Assembly (NCBI GenBank): GCA_900555175.1
Contig: USJT01000062.1
Coordinates: forward strand, 1-6,531
Length of the DNA: 6,531 nucleotides
Source: an uncultured bacterium
Lineage (GTDB): Bacteria > Cyanobacteriota > Vampirovibrionia > Gastranaerophilales > Gastranaerophilaceae
Reading direction: 5' to 3'
Both the position numbers and the translations under genes were made by a program. Shown here in pieces: positions 1 to 6,395 of the stretch (the stretch's first letter is position 1; each line of letters opens with the position of its first letter). The notes under the pieces are model-generated. The model worked only from the letters and a program-made list of their open reading frames with translations, made no database searches and was not told where the DNA came from.

Positions 1-126
1 TATCACTCCGGACAAAATGCAAAATAACAAAATTTTCTTTTGTGAGTACTGCTTATATAAATACAAATACTCACCCAAAGCGAGCAATATGGCAACTGCC
101 ATAAAAACAATAACTTTTGCTATCAA
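1..126 (-). CDS. Unidentified membrane protein, N-terminal 42 residues (partial)
   Basis: The frame opens at TTG 126-124, overlapping the previous gene's TGA stop as TTGA, and stays open to the left edge. It begins MIAKVIVFMAVAILLALG, a membrane helix (about 3-17), then EYLYLYKQYSQKK, and a second hydrophobic stretch begins at about residue 32 (ILLFCILSGVI). A perfect AGGAGG lies 7 bases before the TTG, which supports this start over the internal ATG at 102. Two closely spaced hydrophobic segments suggest a small multi-pass membrane protein. The position at the end of the pseudopilin block suggests a Tad-linked function, but I do not recognise the family from these residues. Confidence 0.6.
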   Translation of the reverse strand, partial: MIAKVIVFMAVAILLALGEYLYLYKQYSQKKILLFCILSGVI

Positions 127-983
127 TTTTCTTCCTCCTGTCCTTCTGCCTTCGCATCATCTTCCGTATCCTTCGTTGTTATTTGTGGATCTTCATCGCC
201 TTTCAACCAGCCCCTCGTTCTTGCCGTCTGTACAATACGAAAAGAAGCATCAATATTTAAAAGCGGAAGTGCCTCAACCTCATACACTGCTATAATTTTA
301 ATTTCATTATTGCCAGCCGGGAACAATTCCGAATGACTAAAATCAATTGACTCCAAATATGTTCCCTGAGTCTTTTTCACTCCCAGATTATGCAAATAAC
401 TATTAATTTCTTTATCTCCATCCGAGAGAGAAGACTTTAAATTTTGTTTCACTAATGCTTTTGTCAAGGCAGATGCAATTGCGGATTTTAATTCTTCCGA
501 GGCGTTATATGCCAACACCTTAGTTACCCCCATCATTAACTCTTTGGGATTAGATGCCATATCACTAATCGTTGATGCCACCCCGCCTCCCTGTTGTTTT
601 ATGCTATCCAATTTCCCATAAATATTTTTTATGTTATCCGGGCTAATTCCCTGTGCTCCAGCCATATTTCCCTGTTTATCTCCCAATGAAGATATTTCCG
701 AGTACAAAGTTCCTACATCTTCAGGAAGTTCCGAATAACCCTGCTGCGTCTGAGCAGCCGATTGACCTGCATTGTACATACTGTCACTCAACCCGGACAC
801 TCCGTATAAATATGAATATTCCGATATTTCTTTTGCTGCATTATTTATTGCAACTGAAATTTTCATTTGTGCACGACAAATATGAATCAAACTAAAAATC
901 ATCATAAAAGCAAATATGTATATCGATAAAACAATAGTTGCTTCTATCGTTATATAGCCTTTTTGTTCTCTCATTTTTCTCAC
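123..983 (-). CDS. Second TadE-like pseudopilin with an alanine/glycine/serine-rich middle and acidic tail
   Basis: This 286-residue protein has a classical pseudopilin start: MRKMREQKG followed by YITIEATIVLSIYIFAFMM, with Gly at 9 as the cleavage residue and Glu at 14 exactly at position +5. One membrane helix (about 11-34) is followed by a helical stretch to about 60, a low-complexity Gly/Ser/Gln-rich region (about 61-150), and a conserved-looking C-terminal block: IKIIAVYEVEALPLLNI (228-244), then FRIVQTARTRGWLKGD (248-263). The TARTRxWLxGD end is seen in TadE-like proteins of Clostridia, from memory. The last 23 residues are strongly acidic. The GTG at 983 sits 4 bases after GAGAGGTGG; the ATG at 974 is the alternative and would lie too far from that site. 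The stop overlaps the start of the next gene (TTGA). Likely role: minor pseudopilin of the same pilus, working with the first TadE-like protein and the giant protein. Confidence 0.78.
   Translation of the reverse strand: MRKMREQKGYITIEATIVLSIYIFAFMMIFSLIHICRAQMKISVAINNAAKEISEYSYLYGVSGLSDSMYNAGQSAAQTQQGYSELPEDVGTLYSEISSLGDKQGNMAGAQGISPDNIKNIYGKLDSIKQQGGGVASTISDMASNPKELMMGVTKVLAYNASEELKSAIASALTKALVKQNLKSSLSDGDKEINSYLHNLGVKKTQGTYLESIDFSHSELFPAGNNEIKIIAVYEVEALPLLNIDASFRIVQTARTRGWLKGDEDPQITTKDTEDDAKAEGQEEEN
134..139 (-). promoter_or_regulatory. Ribosome binding site supporting the TTG start at 126
   Basis: A perfect AGGAGG on the minus strand lies 7 bases before the TTG at 126-124, inside the coding end of the second TadE-like gene. 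It is the main evidence that a further gene starts here and that TTG, overlapping the upstream TGA, is its start codon. Confidence 0.7.
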
Positions 984-1002
984 AAAACCACCTCTCGCTT
1001 AA

Positions 1003-2082
1003 CTAATATCCAAATCTGGTTTTATAATCAATCGTATACCAATTTGTCCCTGTTATTCTATCTTTAGTATATTCATTTATAAATGGCACTGTCGTTAATA
1101 ACGGTTTTACTAAAATCCTTGCCTGCATCTCATAATACACATAAGAGGATGCTAAACTAAATGTGCCCTTTTTTAATTCCATGTTTTTTTGAATCAAATC
1201 TTCCATTCTAAGAAGCATTGTTTCTTCATTTGTAATCAGCCCAATCACCGTAAACATTCTTAAATAATCGCTATATTTCCAAGAAAGCAGTGAGCCTGTT
1301 ACACCATCGGATGCAGAAGTCTCCCCACTGACCGAGCTTCCGAATTTTCCCTCAATTTCCTTTTTGAGAGTTTCCTTCATCTTCTCAGCCCCCTTTGAAG
1401 CAGATTTCTTTAATTTTTCAGTTAATTCATTTGTTAAATTTGTAACCGCTCCCGTTGCTGATGATACAACATCCTTAATATCATCATTTAATTGCTTCAT
1501 TAAACTTGATACCGCTTCCTTTGCAGTATCACCGCCCTCTTTCATCTTTTCTATCAATTCATTAATTTTGCTATCACACTGTGCAATAATATATTGAACC
1601 GCTTGCTCCTTAATCTTATTTGTAGCTTCAGAGCCAAAGTCCGTGGCATCTGACCATTGTTTCAACTTTTCTTTTACATATTCCACACTATTTGCCTGAC
1701 TTACAGCATTTGTGCATATAGAAACAAGCTGGTCAACCACTTGTCCAACATAATTATCTACATTATCCTGCACAATAGCCCCCACTGCCTCACTAAATTT
1801 ATCGCCGTTTTTTTCAATACCCTTCGTCAAATTACCTGATGTTTTTGACAACCATTCATTTAATAATCCCGTTCCCTTATCAATCGCCTCCTCACCTTTG
1901 CCTGCAACAATGGTTGCCGTCTTATTAATTAACTCTCCAGCCATAGAGCCTGGTTTTGCCACCCATGTAGAACTTGATTTATATAATGGAACCGCTTTAC
2001 CAGCAGACAAATCCGCAATATCAATTGCACTCTCCACAAGAGCTAAGCCAACAATAATCGCAATTTTAGCCATAGGAACCAA
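1003..2082 (-). CDS. DUF5702-like C-terminal part of the split giant pseudopilin-like protein
   Basis: This is a 359-residue frame if started at TTG 2082. Its frame stays open upstream through GAPPLTA and meets the preceding gene at about 2100. No Shine-Dalgarno sequence precedes TTG 2082 or ATG 2073, so independent translation is doubtful. In order: VPMAKIAIIVGLALVESAIDI (2-22), then LSAGKAVPLYKSSSTW (25-40), which is what normally follows the block at the end of the previous frame in DUF5702-type proteins; a long amphipathic, Lys/Glu/Ala-rich helical region (about 46-250); then LLSWKYSDYLRMFTVIGLI (265-283), RMEDLIQKNM (292-301) and a tail ending TRFGY. The C-terminus looks complete and carries no decay beyond the single shift. 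The next gene starts 19 bases downstream. It is best read as the last third of the upstream protein. Confidence 0.75.
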   Translation of the reverse strand: MVPMAKIAIIVGLALVESAIDIADLSAGKAVPLYKSSSTWVAKPGSMAGELINKTATIVAGKGEEAIDKGTGLLNEWLSKTSGNLTKGIEKNGDKFSEAVGAIVQDNVDNYVGQVVDQLVSICTNAVSQANSVEYVKEKLKQWSDATDFGSEATNKIKEQAVQYIIAQCDSKINELIEKMKEGGDTAKEAVSSLMKQLNDDIKDVVSSATGAVTNLTNELTEKLKKSASKGAEKMKETLKKEIEGKFGSSVSGETSASDGVTGSLLSWKYSDYLRMFTVIGLITNEETMLLRMEDLIQKNMELKKGTFSLASSYVYYEMQARILVKPLLTTVPFINEYTKDRITGTNWYTIDYKTRFGY

Positions 2083-2087
2083 TGCCG

Positions 2088-4487
2088 TTAATGGTGGTGC
2101 CCCAAAATCGCCGTTGCCGTTCCTGTAATTTCCTTATCTGTAAATGCATACACCAAATTCGATGCAAAACGAATACCATAAATACTAGCATATGCTTTTT
2201 CTACACCATGGTCACCGCCATAGATAATATACTCAACCTCTTTTCCATACAAGTAATTTGTGTTCATATCCATCCGTGTTAACGTTTCAGGATTTGGCCC
2301 TTTTTCTTTTTCAATCGTACTATAAGAAAACATCCCAAGCATATAATCGCTAATATAGAAATTATCTCTTGCACCCTTTAATTTTGTTGAAATACCTTTA
2401 AACATATTATTCAATATCTTAGTAGAATTGCTTAATGCTTTCTTTTGGTTGGTGGACTTTTTAGTTTCATTCCCTAGTTGATGACTATCACCCTTATGCG
2501 ACTTCCATACTTGACTCGGACGATTTGCCATACCTGCAACTGAATTTGAATTAGCCACCCCCTCTTTTTGCTTCTCCTTCTCTGCTTCTTTCTTATAATC
2601 TTCCTTTTTTTCTTCCACTTTTTTCTTGCTTTTTTTCGTATTATTCTCTGTTTCGTTTTGATTATAATTACTAACCAAATACGAATAAAATGCTTTCTCC
2701 TGTGGCTTTTTTAAATCCGGATGTGCCTCATCATTCCAATTGGTAGGAAATTCACCAAGTGCCGGCTGTTGAATTAACTTCTTTGATTCTACCACTGCTG
2801 AATCCAACTCACTTTGTGTTGGATATTGAAGCTTATTTCCAAATTTCTTATTACATACATTTTCAAGTGTTCCGCAATCTGAACCCATTTCAGAAAATGC
2901 CCATTCTCCAACTTTATACTTCTGCACACAATCTCTGATTTTTTTCAATGTTTCAGAAGAACGTTTTACTTTGTTTTTCAATTCCGTAATTTGGCTTTTA
3001 TCAAAAGTATTTCGAATACGTTCAATTTCTTTTTTATCGCTTTGTGCCTGTGTATCTTTTTTTAATTGACTAACGCTTGCCGAATTTTCCCATTTATCAA
3101 GTTTAGTACTAAGTGAATCTATTAAATTCTCTATTTTCTCAAGATGTTTTATTAAACCTGTATCGCTTTCATTACCATCAAGCCAGCCAATTCTATCACA
3201 TAAGAGTTCATAATAATCCACACCTTGTTTATTTGCCTTAGCAATCACATCATCTAACCATTTTTTTTGTTTCCGAACAGAAGCATGATACTTTTGATAA
3301 ACACGATCGTATTTTTCAAGGATATCATTTAATCGATAAAAATATTTGTTGTTCTTATCTTCTATAAAATCTTTTACCGACACTTCTTGTCCATTGATTT
3401 TCAGCTTTTTATCTTCATTTAATCCCTTTAAACATTGCATAAGACGTACAGACAAATGCAGTAACCCCTTATTTTCACTGTACTCTCTAAAAAATTGCTC
3501 CAGATAGTTAACATTAATCTTGTTGTCATCACCTTTTGTTAAATACTTTTTATACTGACTGGAATTTTGCATATATTGCTCTAAATCATCAATAATTTTC
3601 TGTGTTCCCTGTACTGATGCTTTTTTATTCTTTACAATAGAATCATCTATACAAGTTGTCCATTCCCATTTATTGGATGATTTTTCATAACTTAAATCAA
3701 TTTCTTTTGCATTTCTGAAAAATTCATAGGAATAAATATATCTTACATAATCCTCCATTGTTGCTTCGATTGCTACTTTGCTGTTTCCAAGGTTTGACCT
3801 CATTTCACAAAACGCTGCCTCATTCGGAAAATCCTCCGGCTGTGAAACCCCTGCCTCCTTTTCATAATTGCCAATACAACCTCTTGCTTTTTGACATTCC
3901 TCTATTATCTTTGCATGTTCTTCATAATATTCATTTTTCTTTTCCACCATATCTGTTTTTTTACCCATGCTTTTAAACAAACTAACGGCATCAAAAATAC
4001 TGGTTCCCATATTTACAGGACCACGGTATTTCATAAAATTTACAATTTGTGTCTTTGTAATCGCCGGATTCATAAGACTACCATTCTTGCCTTGCAAAAC
4101 ATTTAACTTAAAAGAATTTTCCTCCACCGCAATATTTTGTAAATCTGTACTGCTGACACTTCCTCTAAGCTGTTTTGCCCATGTTGCTGCTGTATCTTTA
4201 TCAATCCCACCTGCCATAATCGTATCACAATAAAAGCCTTCCATTTTATCCAAAAAATCTTTTGTATTATTGGATGAAGCAAGTAATCCATACATTTTTT
4301 TTAATTGATAATCATAATTTGTCAATACGGTATTTGCTGTCAAATCCCCCGCCGATACAGCCATAGCATTTCCTAAATTAACACGCGACACATCAACCAT
4401 TGTTGCCGACATTACAAGCATAGGAACAAGCACTACCACCAAAAATACCGAAATTGCACCTCTTCTTTTCAAAACAAACCGAAACAT
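2088..4487 (-). CDS. Giant pseudopilin-like protein (DUF5702-like), N-terminal part, ends at an apparent frameshift
   Basis: This is a 799-residue frame. It opens with a prepilin/TadG-like signal: basic KRRG at 7-10, then a hydrophobic helix (about 11-30, AISVFLVVVLVPMLVMSATM) and VDVSRVNLGNAM, like the start of Tad/TadG and DUF5702 proteins. The usual Glu after Gly is absent. A long hydrophilic, mostly helical region follows (about 70-610), then a Lys/Glu-rich run (617-642), then a conserved-looking block: DYMLGMFSYST (714-724), EVEYIIYGG (750-758) and IRFASNLVYAFTD (772-784). It then ends abruptly in GHHH and a TAA. The adjoining frame continues exactly the sequence expected next, so this is probably the first two thirds of an approximately 1161-residue surface protein. 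The ATG at 4487 follows AGGAGAGAGG. The role is unknown; a minor pilus subunit or tip-located protein is plausible. The DUF5702 assignment is from memory of the family. Confidence 0.75.
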   Translation of the reverse strand: MFRFVLKRRGAISVFLVVVLVPMLVMSATMVDVSRVNLGNAMAVSAGDLTANTVLTNYDYQLKKMYGLLASSNNTKDFLDKMEGFYCDTIMAGGIDKDTAATWAKQLRGSVSSTDLQNIAVEENSFKLNVLQGKNGSLMNPAITKTQIVNFMKYRGPVNMGTSIFDAVSLFKSMGKKTDMVEKKNEYYEEHAKIIEECQKARGCIGNYEKEAGVSQPEDFPNEAAFCEMRSNLGNSKVAIEATMEDYVRYIYSYEFFRNAKEIDLSYEKSSNKWEWTTCIDDSIVKNKKASVQGTQKIIDDLEQYMQNSSQYKKYLTKGDDNKINVNYLEQFFREYSENKGLLHLSVRLMQCLKGLNEDKKLKINGQEVSVKDFIEDKNNKYFYRLNDILEKYDRVYQKYHASVRKQKKWLDDVIAKANKQGVDYYELLCDRIGWLDGNESDTGLIKHLEKIENLIDSLSTKLDKWENSASVSQLKKDTQAQSDKKEIERIRNTFDKSQITELKNKVKRSSETLKKIRDCVQKYKVGEWAFSEMGSDCGTLENVCNKKFGNKLQYPTQSELDSAVVESKKLIQQPALGEFPTNWNDEAHPDLKKPQEKAFYSYLVSNYNQNETENNTKKSKKKVEEKKEDYKKEAEKEKQKEGVANSNSVAGMANRPSQVWKSHKGDSHQLGNETKKSTNQKKALSNSTKILNNMFKGISTKLKGARDNFYISDYMLGMFSYSTIEKEKGPNPETLTRMDMNTNYLYGKEVEYIIYGGDHGVEKAYASIYGIRFASNLVYAFTDKEITGTATAILGHHH
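2097..2108 (-). other. Apparent one-base frameshift site (TTTTGGGG) joining the two halves of the giant protein
   Basis: The minus strand reads ATT TTG GGG CAC CAC CAT TAA in the upstream frame. Backing up one base after GGG (2102-2100) gives GCA CCA CCA TTA ACG GCA TTG GTT CCT ATG, so the protein would read ILGAPPLTALVPM and run on into the 359-residue frame. One base missing from the T4 or G4 run explains this. The heptamer T TTG GGG (2106-2100) also fits the X XXY YYZ form of a -1 slip site. No strong downstream stem is visible: ACCA/UGGU is only 4 bp, and GGCUAA/UUAGCU is weak and begins about 29 bases away. A mutation or sequence error is therefore more likely than programmed slippage. 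Confidence 0.72.
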
Positions 4488-4503
4488 AATCCTCTCTCCT
4501 CAT

Positions 4504-5163
4504 CTATTTAAACTTGTTAATTAGGTCATTTACCTTTTGAAATATATCTTTAACCTTCGCCGCAAATGATGTGCCATCCAAAATATCGCAAGCAAAATCA
4601 ACATTACGGACAAATTCCGGTACATCTGTTACCGAAGCCTGGGAACAAGAAGACGCCTTAAATATCATTAAATTATCTGATCCAATAAACTTAATCGGAA
4701 ATTTAATCTGATAAGATGCTTCCACAACAAAATCTCCATAAAGTACATGATTTTTATAATCTGACTTTACCTGACTTCTTTTTACCTCCGGAGCATTTCC
4801 CATGAAAGTAAAACCTTTGCTGATAATTTCTTTGTAAACTTCGTTCTGAATTTCATCTTCAATCGTTTTCATAGAACCAAACAAATATCGATATGGTTCT
4901 GCGTCCACCTGCTCTGAATCTGTAATCATAGTTTTACCTTCTTCTAAATTATCCCTCAATGGATTTGTCACCTTTTCAGCACCTATAATTGCATATCGAC
5001 TTACAATATCATCAATTCGTGCCTGTTGATAATAAATATTTCCCATCATCATTATGAAAAACAGGACAAAAAACATGATTGGAAATACAAAGGTCGCTTC
5101 AACAATAGCTACCGCTCCTGTTTCATCTCGTAATATACTCATTTTTTCTCTTCTCTTTTCCAT
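4504..5163 (-). CDS. tadE: TadE-like pseudopilin / pilus assembly protein
   Basis: This 219-residue single-pass protein has the layout of TadE-like minor pseudopilins: a charged leader MEKRREKMSILRDET, a cleavage region GAVAIVEA at 16-23 with the conserved Glu at 22, a hydrophobic helix (about 18-41, rich in Phe and Met), then an exported domain. The C-terminal part, with SCSQASVTDVPEFVRNVDF at about 172-190, resembles what I recall of clostridial TadE-like proteins. The GTG at 5214 lies inside the upstream hairpin and has no ribosome site. The ATG at 5163 is preceded by GGAAAGGG with 7 bases to the start, and gives a leader of normal length. A later ATG at 5142 is possible. The stop is 16 bases before the next gene. 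TadE-like proteins are thought to be processed by the prepilin peptidase and to take part in pilus assembly in the envelope. Confidence 0.83.
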   Translation of the reverse strand: MEKRREKMSILRDETGAVAIVEATFVFPIMFFVLFFIMMMGNIYYQQARIDDIVSRYAIIGAEKVTNPLRDNLEEGKTMITDSEQVDAEPYRYLFGSMKTIEDEIQNEVYKEIISKGFTFMGNAPEVKRSQVKSDYKNHVLYGDFVVEASYQIKFPIKFIGSDNLMIFKASSCSQASVTDVPEFVRNVDFACDILDGTSFAAKVKDIFQKVNDLINKFK

Positions 5164-5186
5164 AACAATTCCCTTTCCTTTAGTGG

Positions 5187-5227
5187 TAATAACTTTTCGG
5201 TGGTAAAATTCCACCGAAAAGTTATTA
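5187..5227 (-). promoter_or_regulatory. Perfect 17-bp intercistronic hairpin after the pilin gene
   Basis: Bases 5187-5203 are the exact reverse complement of 5211-5227, leaving a 7-base loop (AATTTTA in the transcript). It occupies the middle of the 80-base gap between the pilin stop codon and the next gene's start, 16 bases after the pilin stop. The transcript continues ACCACTAAAGG after the stem, with no U-run, so it does not look like a Rho-independent terminator. More likely roles are protecting the 3' end of the tadC-pilin message, partial attenuation, or marking a processing site, so that pilin is made in excess over the downstream minor subunits. The structure is read directly; the role is inferred. 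Confidence 0.75.
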
Positions 5228-5243
5228 TTTGGTATTCCATTTA

Positions 5244-5474
5244 TTATTCCTTTGGTGTGTCTTTAATTGCATCTGTACCACTCTTGTTAATCGAACTAAA
5301 CAATGTATTCAAAAGTGTTTCAATCTGTTTTCTAAACACAACCGCAAGCAGGATAGCAATTCCAATCAGAACGACAATAGTAACGATACTCACCGCACCA
5401 TCCTCATCATAAATAAACTTTCTTCCAAACAATTTTGCGTTTGAATACCAACGATACAAAATAACATCCATCAT
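5244..5474 (-). CDS. Flp1-like type IVb pilin (small pilin of the Tad system)
   Basis: This small protein (76 residues from the first ATG) is a candidate structural subunit of the Tad pilus. It has a 25-residue N-terminal leader ending in the acidic stretch YDEDGA, then a long hydrophobic helix (about 27-47, starting VSIVTIVVLIGIAILL), then RKQIETLLNTLFSSI and a polar tail. A leader ending in Gly/Ala, one hydrophobic helix and a K/RxQIxxLxxxLF segment match the Flp1-like pilins of Clostridia as I recall them. The leader would be cut by a prepilin peptidase after Gly26 or Ala27. The Glu usual at about +5 is replaced by Thr (ACT codon), which is odd. The GTG at 5480 overlaps the AGGAGG site and is rejected; ATG 5474 (5-base spacing) or ATG 5471 (8-base spacing) is the likely start. 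The gene lies between tadC and a tadE-like gene, and a strong hairpin follows it. Confidence 0.82.
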   Translation of the reverse strand: MMDVILYRWYSNAKLFGRKFIYDEDGAVSIVTIVVLIGIAILLAVVFRKQIETLLNTLFSSINKSGTDAIKDTPKE

Positions 5475-5479
5475 AAACA

Positions 5480-5485
5480 CCTCCT
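5480..5485 (-). promoter_or_regulatory. Ribosome binding site of the Flp-like pilin gene
   Basis: A perfect AGGAGG on the minus strand lies 5 bases before ATG 5474 and 8 bases before ATG 5471. It overlaps the upstream GTG at 5480-5478, so that GTG cannot be the start. This is one of the strongest ribosome sites in the window, in keeping with high output of a pilin. Confidence 0.8.
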
Positions 5486-5509
5486 ATCTGTATTTTATAT
5501 TTACAATGC

Positions 5510-6379
5510 CTATCCCAGATTTGAGAATATAGGCACTATAATCATAATAAGAATTCCAATAAACATGATACACATCGGAATCAATAATTTACTGGCAGCT
5601 TTTTCTCCCTGCTGCTTAATCAAATTCCTTCGAATATTCCAAATTTCACGACTTTGCTCTTTCATCATTTCCGTCAATTCACGATTTCCTTTATTCATTC
5701 CCTGAATAAGCATAGAAGTAAATTTTTTGATATCAGCAGGTGTACAACTGGTGGCGAATCTGTTAAGTGCATCACTTTCAGATACTCCATTATTCATTTG
5801 ATCAACCACATCCTGCATTTCTATGTACAAATCCGATTTTCCTGTATATGCAACTTTCTCCCATGCCTCACGAACAATCATTCCTGCATTAATTAACAAA
5901 GCAAGTTTGGAAACAACATCCGCAAATTCAAGTGAAATCTCCTCAGTTCTTTTCTCCACTTTCGCCTTTGGTAAAGTATCGTAATAATAATAAATAGCAG
6001 CTGCCATTACAAACATAACAACAAGTACAACTGGTTCAGCCGTCAATCCATATACAAAAAATGACAAAACAAATACCAGCAATGAAAGTGATAGGCTTTG
6101 TGCCGAATTAATTCTTAAATAATAATCTGCATATTTTGCTCCATGTAAAATTTCAATGTACTGTCTTTTGCTTCTTACATGAGCATTCTGAATTAATCTA
6201 GGTATTTTATTAATTAAATAAAAACCAACATTATAAGTTTCACATAACGGATATTCCTTTGAATTAAGTGGCTCCAGCAAACCGTCATATTTATTATTAA
6301 ATACTAAAATCCCGCAATAAATCAACGCAAGTACACTTCCAACCCCCATTATGCAAAGCATATCAACTGTTAAAATCAT
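5510..6379 (-). CDS. tadC: TadC-like type II secretion system F family protein (Tad pilus platform)
   Basis: This 289-residue integral membrane protein is the second platform subunit of the Tad/Flp pilus machine; it is expected to sit in the cytoplasmic membrane next to TadB and contact the TadA ATPase. Visible features in order: an N-terminal membrane helix (about 9-27), a cytoplasmic stretch with basic residues (about 60-85), two adjacent membrane helices (about 95-112 and 115-132), the T2SSF domain (about 148-255) with the family-like segment EFADVVSKLALLINAGMIV at 151-169, and a last membrane helix (about 265-286) after KQQGEKAASKLLIP. The EKAxxKLLxP motif before the final helix is typical of TadC. 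Length is normal for the family. The ATG at 6379 follows an AAAGGGGGAG ribosome site at suitable spacing. The gene starts 16 bases after tadB and lies 35 bases before the pilin gene. It appears intact. Confidence 0.9.
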   Translation of the reverse strand: MILTVDMLCIMGVGSVLALIYCGILVFNNKYDGLLEPLNSKEYPLCETYNVGFYLINKIPRLIQNAHVRSKRQYIEILHGAKYADYYLRINSAQSLSLSLLVFVLSFFVYGLTAEPVVLVVMFVMAAAIYYYYDTLPKAKVEKRTEEISLEFADVVSKLALLINAGMIVREAWEKVAYTGKSDLYIEMQDVVDQMNNGVSESDALNRFATSCTPADIKKFTSMLIQGMNKGNRELTEMMKEQSREIWNIRRNLIKQQGEKAASKLLIPMCIMFIGILIMIIVPIFSNLG

Positions 6380-6395
6380 TTTTCTCCCCCTTTCA

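Noticed and set aside
17..295. Plus-strand open frames, including 17-295, 653-895, 1364-1597, 1898-2282, 3758-4233, 5200-5444 and 5654-5896
   Set aside because: All lie opposite well-supported minus-strand genes. Their translations are low in complexity with odd Phe/Leu/Pro/His-rich composition and resemble no known family.
2041..2106. Programmed -1 frameshift as the firm explanation of the split gene
   Set aside because: The T TTG GGG heptamer fits the slip pattern, but no strong stem or pseudoknot is visible 5-9 bases downstream. It is kept only as one possibility.
4103..4291. 62-residue minus-strand frame inside the giant protein gene
   Set aside because: It is an alternative frame within a convincing longer coding region, with no recognisable domain and no independent ribosome site.
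5164..5214. Longer TadE-like protein beginning at GTG 5214 (17 extra residues)
   Set aside because: The GTG lies inside the perfect hairpin and has no ribosome site. The extra residues encode the hairpin arm, and the ATG at 5163 gives a normal prepilin leader with a purine-rich site in front.
5187..5227. Rho-independent terminator
   Set aside because: The stem is long and perfect, but no U-run follows it in the transcript, and the downstream genes belong to the same operon.
5475..5480. Flp-like pilin beginning at GTG 5480
   Set aside because: This GTG overlaps the AGGAGG sequence itself, so the ribosome must start downstream at ATG 5474 or 5471.
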